IMG/VR virus record: IMGVR_UViG_3300025141_000046
Location: 29,275 to 93,274 of that record
Reading direction: 5' to 3' (one strand)
DNA: 64,000 bases
From: a virus
In this document: piece by piece, positions 8,645 through 18,700 of the stretch
How the letters are laid out: every line of letters begins with the position of its first letter
Numbering within the stretch: the stretch's first letter is position 1
Translations under genes and position numbers: made by a program
The notes under the pieces: generated by a model
What the model was told of the DNA's origin: nothing
Database searches by the model: none
The model's input: the letters and a program-made list of their open reading frames with translations, nothing else

Positions 8645-9196
8645 CTATATTTTACAATCTATAATTCCTGCACGAGAAACAATATACGCATCAATCATAT
8701 CATGTGATCTCGGATCAACAACAATCTCTCCTTTTCTAGGACCTGATTTTAATTTTTTTTCTGGCCACTTGTAATCTACATTTGTCATAGCCCAGACATA
8801 AAGTTGATCCTTAACTGGTAAGCCGCCGTCTTTTTTTCTTTTTATTTTAATACCAAGTGATTTTCTAGCAGTGTTTACATTAAAAAATATAGGCTCAATA
8901 TTAAAAATCTCAAAGCACGAAAAAGACACTATTCCATTAAACTTTGAAAGAGTTGAAATTGTCCGCGCTGATGAAAATCCTGATCTAAATGATTGAAGAT
9001 TCTCTTCTACAAATATTTTTTCAATCTTGTACTTTTTAGATATTGCTGTCAAGACATTCTTTACAGACTCACCTTTTTTAAATATTGATTTTTCCTTGCT
9101 TGTATCAATATACCCAGTTTCAACTATTTTCTCATTGATGTCGAGCACACACCACCCTGTGCAAGAAGTTGAAATATCAAGGCCAAGTGCAATCAC
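8645..9196 (-). CDS. RuvC-like Holliday junction resolvase
   Basis: RNase H-fold nuclease predicted to cut four-way junctions and branched DNA before packaging. The catalytic acids are visible: D7 in LGLDISTSCTGW, E64/E65 in IFVEENLQSF, and the C-terminal SHDMIDAY (H165, D166, D169). The 183-residue length is normal. T4 uses the unrelated endonuclease VII (gp49), so this is a functional replacement. It starts with GTG, and the G overlaps the TAG stop of the preceding structural gene (TAGTG), so it is translationally coupled to that gene. It is followed by primase. Substrate is inferred from the family, not shown. Confidence 0.9.
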   Translation of the reverse strand: MIALGLDISTSCTGWCVLDINEKIVETGYIDTSKEKSIFKKGESVKNVLTAISKKYKIEKIFVEENLQSFRSGFSSARTISTLSKFNGIVSFSCFEIFNIEPIFFNVNTARKSLGIKIKRKKDGGLPVKDQLYVWAMTNVDYKWPEKKLKSGPRKGEIVVDPRSHDMIDAYIVSRAGIIDCKI

Positions 9197-11679
9197 TAGA
9201 AATCCATCTTAAATCTTAATAGCATACTATCATCAACTCTTTTCTTAATAGGTTGCGCAAGATTTGCTCGAGCTATAACATTTAGATTTTCATCGTGGAT
9301 ATTCAGAGAATCTATATACACAAATGGCCGACCCTCATCTGACGGACTATCTGACGCTGAAAGAGATAGATACGAAGGATTACTAGATGAGTTGAACATT
9401 CCTGCAGGTAGCGGGATATTCAGTATTGATACATGTGTATTCTGCTCACCCTTCATTTTGATTTCGAAGCAATCTTTACCAAAGTAAGAAAGCGATGGAG
9501 ATTTAACAATTGCAACACCTTCTTTGTATAGAATATTACCAACATTTGACCAAACTGGATTTTTACCCTCTGCATCGGATCTATACAGTGCACCGCGACC
9601 GTTATCCCTTAGTGTTATTCTTATCTTGCCATCAGATCCAGTAAGTGAGGGATCAGATACATAGAACGTATCTGTCTGAATCTGGTCTCCGTAGTAAATA
9701 TTAGATATGTCAAAGAAGCAAATTTCATTTGATGATCTATCACGCGTTCTCTGTGCTATTGTTAAAATCGGCCCAGCAGTTCCGCCTGTACTTTCCGGTG
9801 TAACACCTGCAAGGAGGCCAGCAATTGACTCCTTGCTTAGATTATCAGGCAGAGTTGCTGCATCACCGTCTAGAGCTGCATTCATATCTGCAACAGTTGT
9901 TGTTGGAAGTCCTGGAAATATCTTTCCAGACGGAATCATATTTTCTAAAGAAACTATGCTTAAATCCTTTCCTGCATGTTTTCTAAGAAATCTATCTGAC
10001 ACAGTTGAGCTTGATAGAATATACGAAAAATTAGGATTAAAATTTCCGTTATCGTTTGGCAAAAGTGTTAAATTTCTTTTCTTTATTGATCCAGTGGAGT
10101 AAGCATATGTAGTTGCACTTATATCAACAACAGTTGTATCAATTGTCGATGCTGTTAAATTTAAGCATCTTGGCATATTGTTTGTAACAAAGTCTTTTAC
10201 ATGATTTTCAAGATTCATTACAAAACCGCCTACACCAAAAGAGAAAGTTTCGTTAAACGGCTGTGTCGACTTTACATTCTGTGTCTGAAACGGTGTGATG
10301 AGCATGTCTCTCTTTCGAACGTTTGGGATAAAAAACGGTGGAACATAAAAGAGAAGATTTTTATTACTTTCTGGGGATGATGTTCCTAGAAGAGATATCT
10401 CCTCCTTTGAGATGTGTTTATCGTATATTTTTACTTCATGAATTTCTGCGTTTAAAGGATGCCTCATTGTATACACAGGGTCGATATTTGTCCCGAAGGT
10501 TAGGGTTGGCTGGACCCCTTCTTTTAAAGTCTCTAAGTTAAAAAACTTTGCTTCATTGTCACTACCCTCATAATAATTTCCCATAACAAGCGCTGCATTT
10601 GAAATATGGGAGGGCGGCATGATAGATGAAGACGGAACAACAAACGATGTAGATACTCCATCTATATCTAGACTTCCAGTTCCACTATTATAACTATTAG
10701 TACCCCATCTGACAGTGCAATGATGCCAGTTATTTTTCTTTAATGAATTGTCTCCCGATAGAAAAATAAGATCTCTTGGGTATGTCCCAAGAGATCCATA
10801 TGCTACTTCACTTGGGGATATATCTGCACTGTGACTAAGCTGTAGCATTAATCTAAATCCGTCGACCTGACCGCTTGCGTCAACACTGCTTCCAGATACC
10901 AGGGAAAGTGCAAAAGTTGATGATAGATGTAAAATTGTGCCTGCTTTAAAATCATATCCTTTATCATTAGTATATCTTGGGTTTACATACATGTCTATGG
11001 AAAAAGAGCCGGTCGGAGAGTATGGTCTTGGTAATGCTGAAGATGTTGTAAAATTTTGATAAATTATCGCAGAGTTATCTGGTATTCTTGCTGTAGATCC
11101 AATTCCCGGTGCTCCAGATGTTTGCGGTGCAGAAAAGAAATTTAAGCTGTGATAGTTTGTATATGCCATCTCACAAAGATCGTATCTAGATTCATAAAAT
11201 GTCATCAAACTATTTCTAATCGCAGATTTCTCAATCGCAACATCATTAAGCGAAAATGGCGGGTCAAATCTTGTAATAAAAATCTTTTTTGAACTTGCAA
11301 TAGGCGCTGGTGACTGATTAACACCGAGCATATAATTTTCAACCCAAGTTCTAACATCTGCTGTAGTACCGGAAATATTTGCTGCTGATACCTGGTCAAT
11401 TGCGGTCTTTAGGCTTAGAAGCATTGTGAAATCTTCGACATTAAACGGTCTAGCACTCGGGCTAGCGTTGATATCATTGCTAGCCTGTCTAGCTACACCA
11501 GGTGCTACAAGCTCTTTTATAAAAGGACTCGGCCTTCTTCGTAATGGAACTGAACCTGACGTTCCAGGCAAAATGTCTAGTGACTCTATCGGTATACTAG
11601 AGCTTAAATAATCCGTTTCAGGGTGCAGTGTTAACGAAAATTTTTCTACTCTTTCTGGAGGTATTTTAATAATTGACAT
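9196..11679 (-). CDS. Large virion structural protein with LamG-like domain (827 aa)
   Basis: A predicted virion protein. Residues about 225-430 look like a concanavalin/LamG jelly roll: SFSIDMYVNPRY, a GTILHLSSTFALSL strand, the hallmark NNWHHCTVRW (about 315), and AEIHEVKIYDKHISKEEI. The last about 75 residues (FNSSSNPSYL ... PFVYIDSLNIHDENLNVIARA ... LLRFKMDF, in separate segments) match the C-terminus of the next gene upstream (11689-12945), so the two share a C-terminal domain. LamG domains in phages often sit on fibres or baseplates and bind carbohydrate; that is inference here. It starts 10 bp after the preceding gene's stop. Confidence 0.85.
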   Translation of the reverse strand: MSIIKIPPERVEKFSLTLHPETDYLSSSIPIESLDILPGTSGSVPLRRRPSPFIKELVAPGVARQASNDINASPSARPFNVEDFTMLLSLKTAIDQVSAANISGTTADVRTWVENYMLGVNQSPAPIASSKKIFITRFDPPFSLNDVAIEKSAIRNSLMTFYESRYDLCEMAYTNYHSLNFFSAPQTSGAPGIGSTARIPDNSAIIYQNFTTSSALPRPYSPTGSFSIDMYVNPRYTNDKGYDFKAGTILHLSSTFALSLVSGSSVDASGQVDGFRLMLQLSHSADISPSEVAYGSLGTYPRDLIFLSGDNSLKKNNWHHCTVRWGTNSYNSGTGSLDIDGVSTSFVVPSSSIMPPSHISNAALVMGNYYEGSDNEAKFFNLETLKEGVQPTLTFGTNIDPVYTMRHPLNAEIHEVKIYDKHISKEEISLLGTSSPESNKNLLFYVPPFFIPNVRKRDMLITPFQTQNVKSTQPFNETFSFGVGGFVMNLENHVKDFVTNNMPRCLNLTASTIDTTVVDISATTYAYSTGSIKKRNLTLLPNDNGNFNPNFSYILSSSTVSDRFLRKHAGKDLSIVSLENMIPSGKIFPGLPTTTVADMNAALDGDAATLPDNLSKESIAGLLAGVTPESTGGTAGPILTIAQRTRDRSSNEICFFDISNIYYGDQIQTDTFYVSDPSLTGSDGKIRITLRDNGRGALYRSDAEGKNPVWSNVGNILYKEGVAIVKSPSLSYFGKDCFEIKMKGEQNTHVSILNIPLPAGMFNSSSNPSYLSLSASDSPSDEGRPFVYIDSLNIHDENLNVIARANLAQPIKKRVDDSMLLRFKMDF

Positions 11680-11688
11680 GACAAGACT

Positions 11689-12945
11689 CTAGAAGTCGAG
11701 CCTCACCCTTATAGTCAAATCCTTCTCATCGTTTTTCTCTATCGGCCTAGACGTCTTTGCGACTGCGACAAGATTATCATTCTCATCGTAGAGACCAATC
11801 GTAGTAATATATGAGAATGGTTTTTGGGTTTGCTCCTGACCTGGTTCGATAACTTTAATTCTATTTGTTGTTGTATTTACGTATGTCGGATTAGAAGAGT
11901 AGTTAAACTCATCGGCCGTAGCCCTGCAGAAAACAAGGGTAGAGTTAATGTTTGTTAAATTCTGGAATGTAATTGCTGTATTTGAACCTGATGACATTCT
12001 ACATGACGCAAGGTGGTCAACGATATCGTCAATACTAGCAGATGTAAGAAGATCTGGAATAAACTGTGCTCTCGCATTTGTACCAGGGACTATTGGGCCG
12101 CCTGTTGGGCCGCCGCCAAGATATCCTGTGCCTAGACATACCTTCCCGGCTCCAAATAATGCTTCTGTTGTTACAGCTGATATTGTCCCAGATGCATGCT
12201 GTGTTCCTGATAATATTTTTGCAAGATCAAAAACACTGATGCCATGCTGATAAAACATTAGTCCAACATTTCTAGACGTGTTTGATGCATCTACTATGTT
12301 GCCAACCTCTCCTCCGAATGAGCTTAGGACATTTGTTGATGACCCAACGTCTGTATAGATAGCTGAACCTGATTCTGATGTCTGTGTTAGATTTGGCTTA
12401 TCTGTATCAATATCATGTGATGCTGTCTGATAAAATCTCATTGCAAAAGAATCTCTTTTTATCTTGTCTCGAGAGAAAAGACGCTTAAAGGAAATAAACA
12501 TTGCCTCTTCTATATTGTCAGATGCTAATGAAGAGCCTATAAACGGTGCAGTAAACCTGCTATTTGAATTACCAAGAAGAAGCTGGGCGAACTGTCTATA
12601 GTTTGAAACCTTCTCTCTCATCATTAGAGACTGAGATATGTATAAGACTTTTCCTGCTGTATCAACTCCAGTCGATGCCGATGCACAGAGCGCTGATCCT
12701 GAATATAGTCCGACTGTCATGTCAAATACAGCATTTGCAGTTTGCAATGTGTAATCTTGATCAAAGACTGTTTGAAACAAAGAGGATGTAACTCCAGGTC
12801 CCACACCTCCTGTGACAAATACTTGATATTTTTTTCTTGAAACTGTTCCTGAAATATCTGATTCTATAACATCAACTAGCTGGTTCAAATATGATCTAGT
12901 TGACTTAATGTCTGCTGCTGCGTTAAGCTGTTTATACGTACTCAC
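11689..12945 (-). CDS. Virion structural protein, C-terminal paralogue of its neighbour (418 aa)
   Basis: A predicted structural protein with no domain I can name. The N-terminal region is helical (LNAAADIKSTRSYLNQLVDVIE), and the middle is rich in G, S and T. The C-terminus (FNYSSNPTYV ... PFSYITTIGLYDENDNLVAVA ... LTIRVRLDF) is clearly related to the end of the downstream 827-residue protein, which points to a shared attachment or assembly module. It starts with GTG behind AGAGGAA at good spacing. It lies in a run of structural genes between the J-domain gene and the resolvase. Confidence 0.8.
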   Translation of the reverse strand: MSTYKQLNAAADIKSTRSYLNQLVDVIESDISGTVSRKKYQVFVTGGVGPGVTSSLFQTVFDQDYTLQTANAVFDMTVGLYSGSALCASASTGVDTAGKVLYISQSLMMREKVSNYRQFAQLLLGNSNSRFTAPFIGSSLASDNIEEAMFISFKRLFSRDKIKRDSFAMRFYQTASHDIDTDKPNLTQTSESGSAIYTDVGSSTNVLSSFGGEVGNIVDASNTSRNVGLMFYQHGISVFDLAKILSGTQHASGTISAVTTEALFGAGKVCLGTGYLGGGPTGGPIVPGTNARAQFIPDLLTSASIDDIVDHLASCRMSSGSNTAITFQNLTNINSTLVFCRATADEFNYSSNPTYVNTTTNRIKVIEPGQEQTQKPFSYITTIGLYDENDNLVAVAKTSRPIEKNDEKDLTIRVRLDF

Positions 12946-12963
12946 TTAAGGTTCCTCTTATCT

Positions 12964-13671
12964 TTAAAAAACATTCACATTAAAACTTATAAATTGGCCT
13001 GAATTATAGCCTGATACTGTTACAACCCTCGAAACAACGCTATTGTTTCCTTCAGTGTGTGAATAAGTGTTAAAAATATCCCCTGCAACTTCTTTTACAA
13101 CGATAGAAAATGTAACCTTTGAAAGATTTGCAGAGTCAATAGATGCATTACATGGAATAGTGTATGTTGCAATATTATAATTATCAACAGTATCAGGAAT
13201 AACATTCTTAACAGTCATAAATGTATAATCAAGTGTCACTCTATACGAGTAATCTGTATTGTCAACATCAACTGTTGTTCCGTTTGGTGCTGTCTGTTTG
13301 ATAGTAACTGACTGTACTGTAGATCCTCCTACTTTTCCCCTGTACAAGCTCATTGTATTTGATGTAAGGGACGTTTCAAGAGCAAGTATTGGCAAAATAT
13401 ACAAGCTATTATTATTAAGACTCAAATTTCTATATTTCACACCTAGATAGCCAGTTGTACATGCCTCAAGAACAGGTGTGTTCTTTTCTATCTTCTCTTT
13501 GCCTACAGTTCTTCCAAACTGCTCTATAATGCTATAATCAACTTCATCATCAGCGAGAGCAAACTTAGCTATTGAAAAATTTCCAACACCGTTGGCTAGT
13601 AGCTCTCTACCCTTATCAGTTAAAACAGCGTCTAAAATTATATTATTTGTAGAATGATCTAGGAAACCCAA
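12964..13671 (-). CDS. Virion structural protein with LDAVLT-type N-terminus (235 aa)
   Basis: The N-terminus (GFLDHSTNNIILDAVLTDKG, then RELLANGVGNFSIAKFALAD) is a conserved phage module that I recall from large myophage structural proteins, and it is related to the start of the 389-residue protein at 22647-23816. The rest is beta-rich. The start codon is TTG, behind a good AAGGAG at about 6 nt; no ATG fits as well. A TATATAAT sequence lies 18 bp before the start. The precise role is unknown; position suggests a tail or baseplate component. Confidence 0.8.
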   Translation of the reverse strand: MGFLDHSTNNIILDAVLTDKGRELLANGVGNFSIAKFALADDEVDYSIIEQFGRTVGKEKIEKNTPVLEACTTGYLGVKYRNLSLNNNSLYILPILALETSLTSNTMSLYRGKVGGSTVQSVTIKQTAPNGTTVDVDNTDYSYRVTLDYTFMTVKNVIPDTVDNYNIATYTIPCNASIDSANLSKVTFSIVVKEVAGDIFNTYSHTEGNNSVVSRVVTVSGYNSGQFISFNVNVF

Positions 13672-13688
13672 TTTAAACTCCTTACCTG

Positions 13689-13696
13689 ATTATATA
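13689..13696 (-). promoter_or_regulatory. Candidate -10 / late-promoter-like element
   Basis: On the minus strand this reads TATATAAT, 18 bp before the TTG start at 13671, in a 60-bp gap between structural genes. T4 late promoters use TATAAATA recognised by gp55, and a gp55-like factor is encoded at 48371-49108. The match is only partial and the region is AT-rich. Confidence 0.25.
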
Positions 13697-13731
13697 TTAC
13701 GATAATCAACTTCTGTAAATCTATTCGTTAA

Positions 13732-15753
13732 CTAGAAGATAGTTTTAACTGTTGCTGATGTCATCGGAACATCAGCAACTTCACCTGTTTGATCTGATAT
13801 AGCTATATCGAACGTTTGTGCATTTTGTAAATCAATATTAATTATTTGAAGCTTATACATGTCAGAAATTAATCTAAGTGATGTATCTACCTTAACAGAA
13901 TCTTTCCCTTCACCAGCTGTATTCGTCTTAAGAACATCATAATACTCTGGGTCAAAAAATACTCTCATTCGTGTCGACTCAGAGCTTTTAATTGTGTCAA
14001 CAAAAAGATCAGTCTTTAAATATAGATTAGGATAAGATTTTGGAGCCCCGGGGGGTGAGATTCTCTTTCTAACAATTTTATTTTTAAAACTATTAAAAGA
14101 TACTAAAACTTGCTCTGAGTATTCAGAAGTTAAACCTCGTGCGTCAACGCATGCCATTGCGTAGATATAACTCTCACTTCTTTTAAAGTCGAGGTCCTTA
14201 TAGTGCTTTCTTGGACCGCGAACTTGGTAAATCTTTTCAGGCGGTGCTATTTCAAGCGGGACTACTTTTGATGTAGACATATCAAAATCATATTCAGCGA
14301 GCAACACAAACGATTCTTCGATGCTTCCTCTTCTTAGTATTTGATATCTTACAACATCTCTTTGTGGGTTCGTAGGCTCTTCCCAAAATATGTCAAGCGA
14401 GTAATCCTGAAAATTATAATTAAATCTTAGGTTTTGAGGTGGTTCTGGGGGTATTCTTTCAATTGCAACAGTTTGAGTTTTTACGCCTTCTGAGGCCACC
14501 ATGCTAATTGCAAAAACTATCTCATCTGGTGTAGCGCCATCTGGATCTATTGCAGATGCTTCATATGCAGTTAAATATAAGACTTTTACGTTATAGAGAT
14601 ATGTTGCACCATATCTTATGTCTGAGTCTAAAATATTAAAATCTCCGTAGGTATCAATAATAATCGGCTCAAGCTGCCTAGTTGACATCTCGCTGTCTGC
14701 TCCAGCCTGTATCTCGGTTTTTTCTACATAGTAGCCTATAGGATAAGAAGATTCATCAATTACACTTTTACCTAATGTTGCATCTTCCAATGTTAGTGTA
14801 TACACGGGCGCCATCTCAAGCTCAAACTCAGAAGAATCAACTGCATATGAAGAAGCCTGGGCGACATACATATCCTGAATTAATTTCACGTCAGATTCGA
14901 CACTCATCAGCTCATCTTGATAAATATTTCCCCTGTCCTCTAGGGCACCCAAGACAACATTTGAAATTACTGCATTGTTAATTGAAAATCCAAATTCAAC
15001 AAATCTAACATCTCTCAGCGCCTCGGCAATAGTTTCAAATCTCGCATCAGCTGGTGCATAAGCAACACCTTTTGGTTGACTATTTGAAAGAGCCTTTCGA
15101 ATAGTTGAAGTAGTCTGAGAAGACTCTGCCATGGGGGAGAAGAACTGACTTGTCAAGTTGGTCATAAACTGACTATCTGTATCAGATTTTGCATATGCAT
15201 CAGAAAATGTTACAGAGCCCGTAATTTCATTGTAAAATGTATCATCAACCTGATTATCCTTGAGTATGATTGTTGAAAATCTTGAGTTTGCGATTGCACC
15301 TTCAAAAACAATTTTATCTGTCGAGGTGTTTATTAGTGTTTTTCCTTTTGCTATTGCATAATCCTTAAGAAAGCTATCAGTAGAAAGTGACGGTGGTGGC
15401 TGACTTCTTATTTTTAATATTACTGACCTTGGAGATTTATTTTGCTTTTTTATAAATTCAACATTCTGGTCACTCGATGCGATATTTACTATTGTTTGTT
15501 CACCTGTTGAAACTGTTCTCTCGTCCCTCGTGTAATAGTTATAGTGAAACTCTGACGAAAGTGAAAGAATTTCAGGAAGGTCAATAAATGTCGGCGGTGA
15601 TGATGGATATGTAGATGTACTAGTAAGCCCAAGCTCATCTGAAAGATACTCTGAGAATGATTGAATATCTAAGATTGCTGCATCTGTATACTCTTCTGCG
15701 CTAACACTCTTTTCACTTGTATCTGCATGAACTGCTGTTTCGTCAGTTGCCAT
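13732..15753 (-). CDS. Virion structural protein with fibronectin type III-like domain (673 aa)
   Basis: A predicted virion protein. Residues about 430-530 resemble a fibronectin type III fold: PPEPPQNLRFNYN at the start, LDIFWEEPTNPQRDVVRYQI in the core, and ESYIYAMACVDARGLTSEYS at the end. This is the usual PP.P..L - W..P....V..Y.I - Y...A.D..G..S.YS pattern. The remainder is beta-rich and unassigned. FN3 modules are common surface or spacer domains in tail proteins. ATG start behind AGGGGAT. It lies between the 1371- and 235-residue structural proteins. Confidence 0.82.
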   Translation of the reverse strand: MATDETAVHADTSEKSVSAEEYTDAAILDIQSFSEYLSDELGLTSTSTYPSSPPTFIDLPEILSLSSEFHYNYYTRDERTVSTGEQTIVNIASSDQNVEFIKKQNKSPRSVILKIRSQPPPSLSTDSFLKDYAIAKGKTLINTSTDKIVFEGAIANSRFSTIILKDNQVDDTFYNEITGSVTFSDAYAKSDTDSQFMTNLTSQFFSPMAESSQTTSTIRKALSNSQPKGVAYAPADARFETIAEALRDVRFVEFGFSINNAVISNVVLGALEDRGNIYQDELMSVESDVKLIQDMYVAQASSYAVDSSEFELEMAPVYTLTLEDATLGKSVIDESSYPIGYYVEKTEIQAGADSEMSTRQLEPIIIDTYGDFNILDSDIRYGATYLYNVKVLYLTAYEASAIDPDGATPDEIVFAISMVASEGVKTQTVAIERIPPEPPQNLRFNYNFQDYSLDIFWEEPTNPQRDVVRYQILRRGSIEESFVLLAEYDFDMSTSKVVPLEIAPPEKIYQVRGPRKHYKDLDFKRSESYIYAMACVDARGLTSEYSEQVLVSFNSFKNKIVRKRISPPGAPKSYPNLYLKTDLFVDTIKSSESTRMRVFFDPEYYDVLKTNTAGEGKDSVKVDTSLRLISDMYKLQIINIDLQNAQTFDIAISDQTGEVADVPMTSATVKTIF

Positions 15754-15766
15754 TTTATACTATCCC

Positions 15767-18700
15767 CTAAAGCCTTACTAGCTCTGATATATCCAATGGA
15801 GAATCTAGCTGTTGCTGCTCTACACTCGGGTCATCTTCTCTATCCTGTGTATACTCATCAGAATACTCCTCTGGTTTTAAGGATATAGTTGCATAATACT
15901 GTGTATACTCTCCGTTTCCATAGACAGAATCTGATCTTGATGATTCTAGAAACTCTCTCAATTCACTTTCCTTATTTGCCAGCTTAAATGTGTCAGGATC
16001 AATCAAAATACAAAATACTCTTTCAAATATCTTTGGATATATTATTCTATTTCTATATTTCTGGCCACTCATAAATATTGATCTAGATATTTCTCCCTTG
16101 AGTCTATCGTAATTTAATGATGATTCAACATCTAGATCTACAAATAAAGTTCTAGCTTTTTCAACCATTGTCTGGTATATTATTTCATTTCCTGGGTCTG
16201 GACCGTCAAATAAAACATTTCCCTCAAGGAACGGAAAAACATCTTCATTTAAATCAAATCCAGTAGTTAGCTTCATAAATGTTTTAATGTAATAGTCAAT
16301 AACATGATTTTCAAACATTATGCGTGAATCCACACCGAGATCTGTACTAAAATACTTACCTTCAGAAATAATATTTCCCACGTATGTTCCGTTATTTCCC
16401 TCAGGGCCATATTTTCTTACTACTATTTTTGACATAATCTCATTAAAATCTTGAGGATCAGGAGCTGAAATTGCTGCATCAATATAGCTTGTCCACCACG
16501 AAGTTCCCTCTGCTCGTCCGGTAATAATAAATTTAGAAGTATCAAAGACGTATCTCTGGGGTGCGTATACAGCGCTTTCATTTAAAAGATCTCTTTTCCA
16601 AATAGTAATTTCAATAATATTAGAGTCTCTATACGAAGTATCACCAGTCTCATCCATCATTCTATTTCTTAGAGCTTCAATCATTCCAGCGGGAACTCCG
16701 ACCGGAGCAAGAAATCGTCGAGATGCAAATGAATTTTCTCTTTTTAAAAATTTTGATAATTTTAGAAAACCAGATAGATTTTTAGTCTGATTTACAAGGA
16801 TTGCCTTCGTAGCAGGAACGTAGCCGTACTCTCTATTTGGAACTGAAAGTGAGTCATAAAGTGCCCGATTTAGAGATAATTGATCTTTTGTAATTGATAA
16901 AAGCGATGCTTTTTGAAAATCAGGATCAGATCTAATTGGTCCCAGTGCATTATCAAAGCTATCTGAATCCATGTCTGATGATGACATGGCACTCAGCAAG
17001 TTAACAGCAGCGTTAGAAAGTTGATCAATTCCAGAGGCTGCTAGCAGACATGCAGCCATTCCTGTTTGCTCAGCATATAGTAAATTCTTTTTAAAGCTTT
17101 TAAATTTTGACAACCAGGCTTCAATAGCACCGTAAGACCCGTGGAGCCAAGTCTCAGCGCTTGATGCATAATTATCTACTACTGCGAATCGTTCTGTTTC
17201 ACTAATGTGATTTCCGCTGGATGACTCAAGTGTCTCAAGATCAATATCATATGGAAATGCTTTGTGAAAGATATCAACTGCATCACAAAATCCGCACGGG
17301 CTTCGTTGATTTACAGCATACAGAATATACACAGACGATGCAGCAAATTCATTTTGAATCTTCCCACCTGAATCTTGGCTTCTGTAAGCTGATGCTTGGA
17401 AGTAAACTGAAAGTCTAAACATGTCATGCCAGTACTCCTTGCAAACTGCTAGCGCGGCCATTATCTTTGCTTTTTGATCATAACCCCTAGAACTTGTATT
17501 CCAAGTATCTGTGAATGATGAATCAAGAGAATTTGCAACATCCTTGTGATATCTTCTAGTTGCAAAATATGGTGTTAGGAGTATGTTTTTCGGAGCATCG
17601 TTAAGAGAGTCACCTCCCCATAGGTGACAAACACCTCCCAGCTCATCGACAAGAGTTACAATATCTCTTGTATCACTAGCTACGTCGATACCAGAAGTGT
17701 TCCTCTCATAAAATTTATTATCTGTACCATCGCCGGGTATTATTCCAGATGAACCCATCGGATAGTAGAAGTAATCACTAGAAGAGCCGCCGCCGCTTGA
17801 TTGATCCCAAACCTCTTCGTGCTGGATGTTACCGTCCGGATGCGCGCCATCGCCATACCACACGACATGACCTGCACCGCTAGCTTCACCTGAATCAAAT
17901 GAATCGATGATATCTTTTTGCAATTTTTCTATTGCCTTCCACTCAAGGACATTAGCAGCTTCTTTAAGTGTGCCCTGTGTAATTTTTCCATCCTGATACT
18001 CGCAGTATGCAACATTTAATGCTCCAACATAGTATGCAATTGTTGAATCTTCTGAGGCCATTGCAGCAACTAAGAATGTAAAAAGATATGAATTTTTAAT
18101 ATCAGATACGTACTCCTGATTCCACACGAGACCTTGACCTGTTGAGTCTCTTAGGCCCTTTAAGATATAGTGGTAGAATGTACTTGGCATAATTTTTAAA
18201 CTTTCTGATTTTTTTTCGTATCCATACTGATAAAAAGAATCATCTATGTAGCTATCACTCCCTGGTGTGGGTCCACAAAGTAGACTTCCGTAATCTTTAA
18301 GGTTGTCTGCTGCTAGAGATAGTGAGCCTATTAAGCTTTGAATTCGATCTTTAGCATCGTCGTACTCAAGCGTAGGTATTTCATCACAGTAATATGACCT
18401 ACCAGTTCGAGATGAAGAAACACCATCTGCAAGCTCCGCATTTGTCTGTGTATATGACTCTATTACATCTCTAGTATCGGAGCTTGAAAAATCTCGATTT
18501 GGTGTTAGAATATATCTTGTCAGATTATCTTCTGATGTGGGTAATTTTTCCAGTATGCTTGATAAGTCTAAAGATGTGGATCTTCCAAAAGATCTTTCTA
18601 TAAATGTAGATATATCAGATACATTTGTTGAAGCTCCAGCAAGTGAGCTATTTTTTGAAAAAACTAATGTCTGGAGTGTGTCTAGAGCTGCAAAGCTGCA

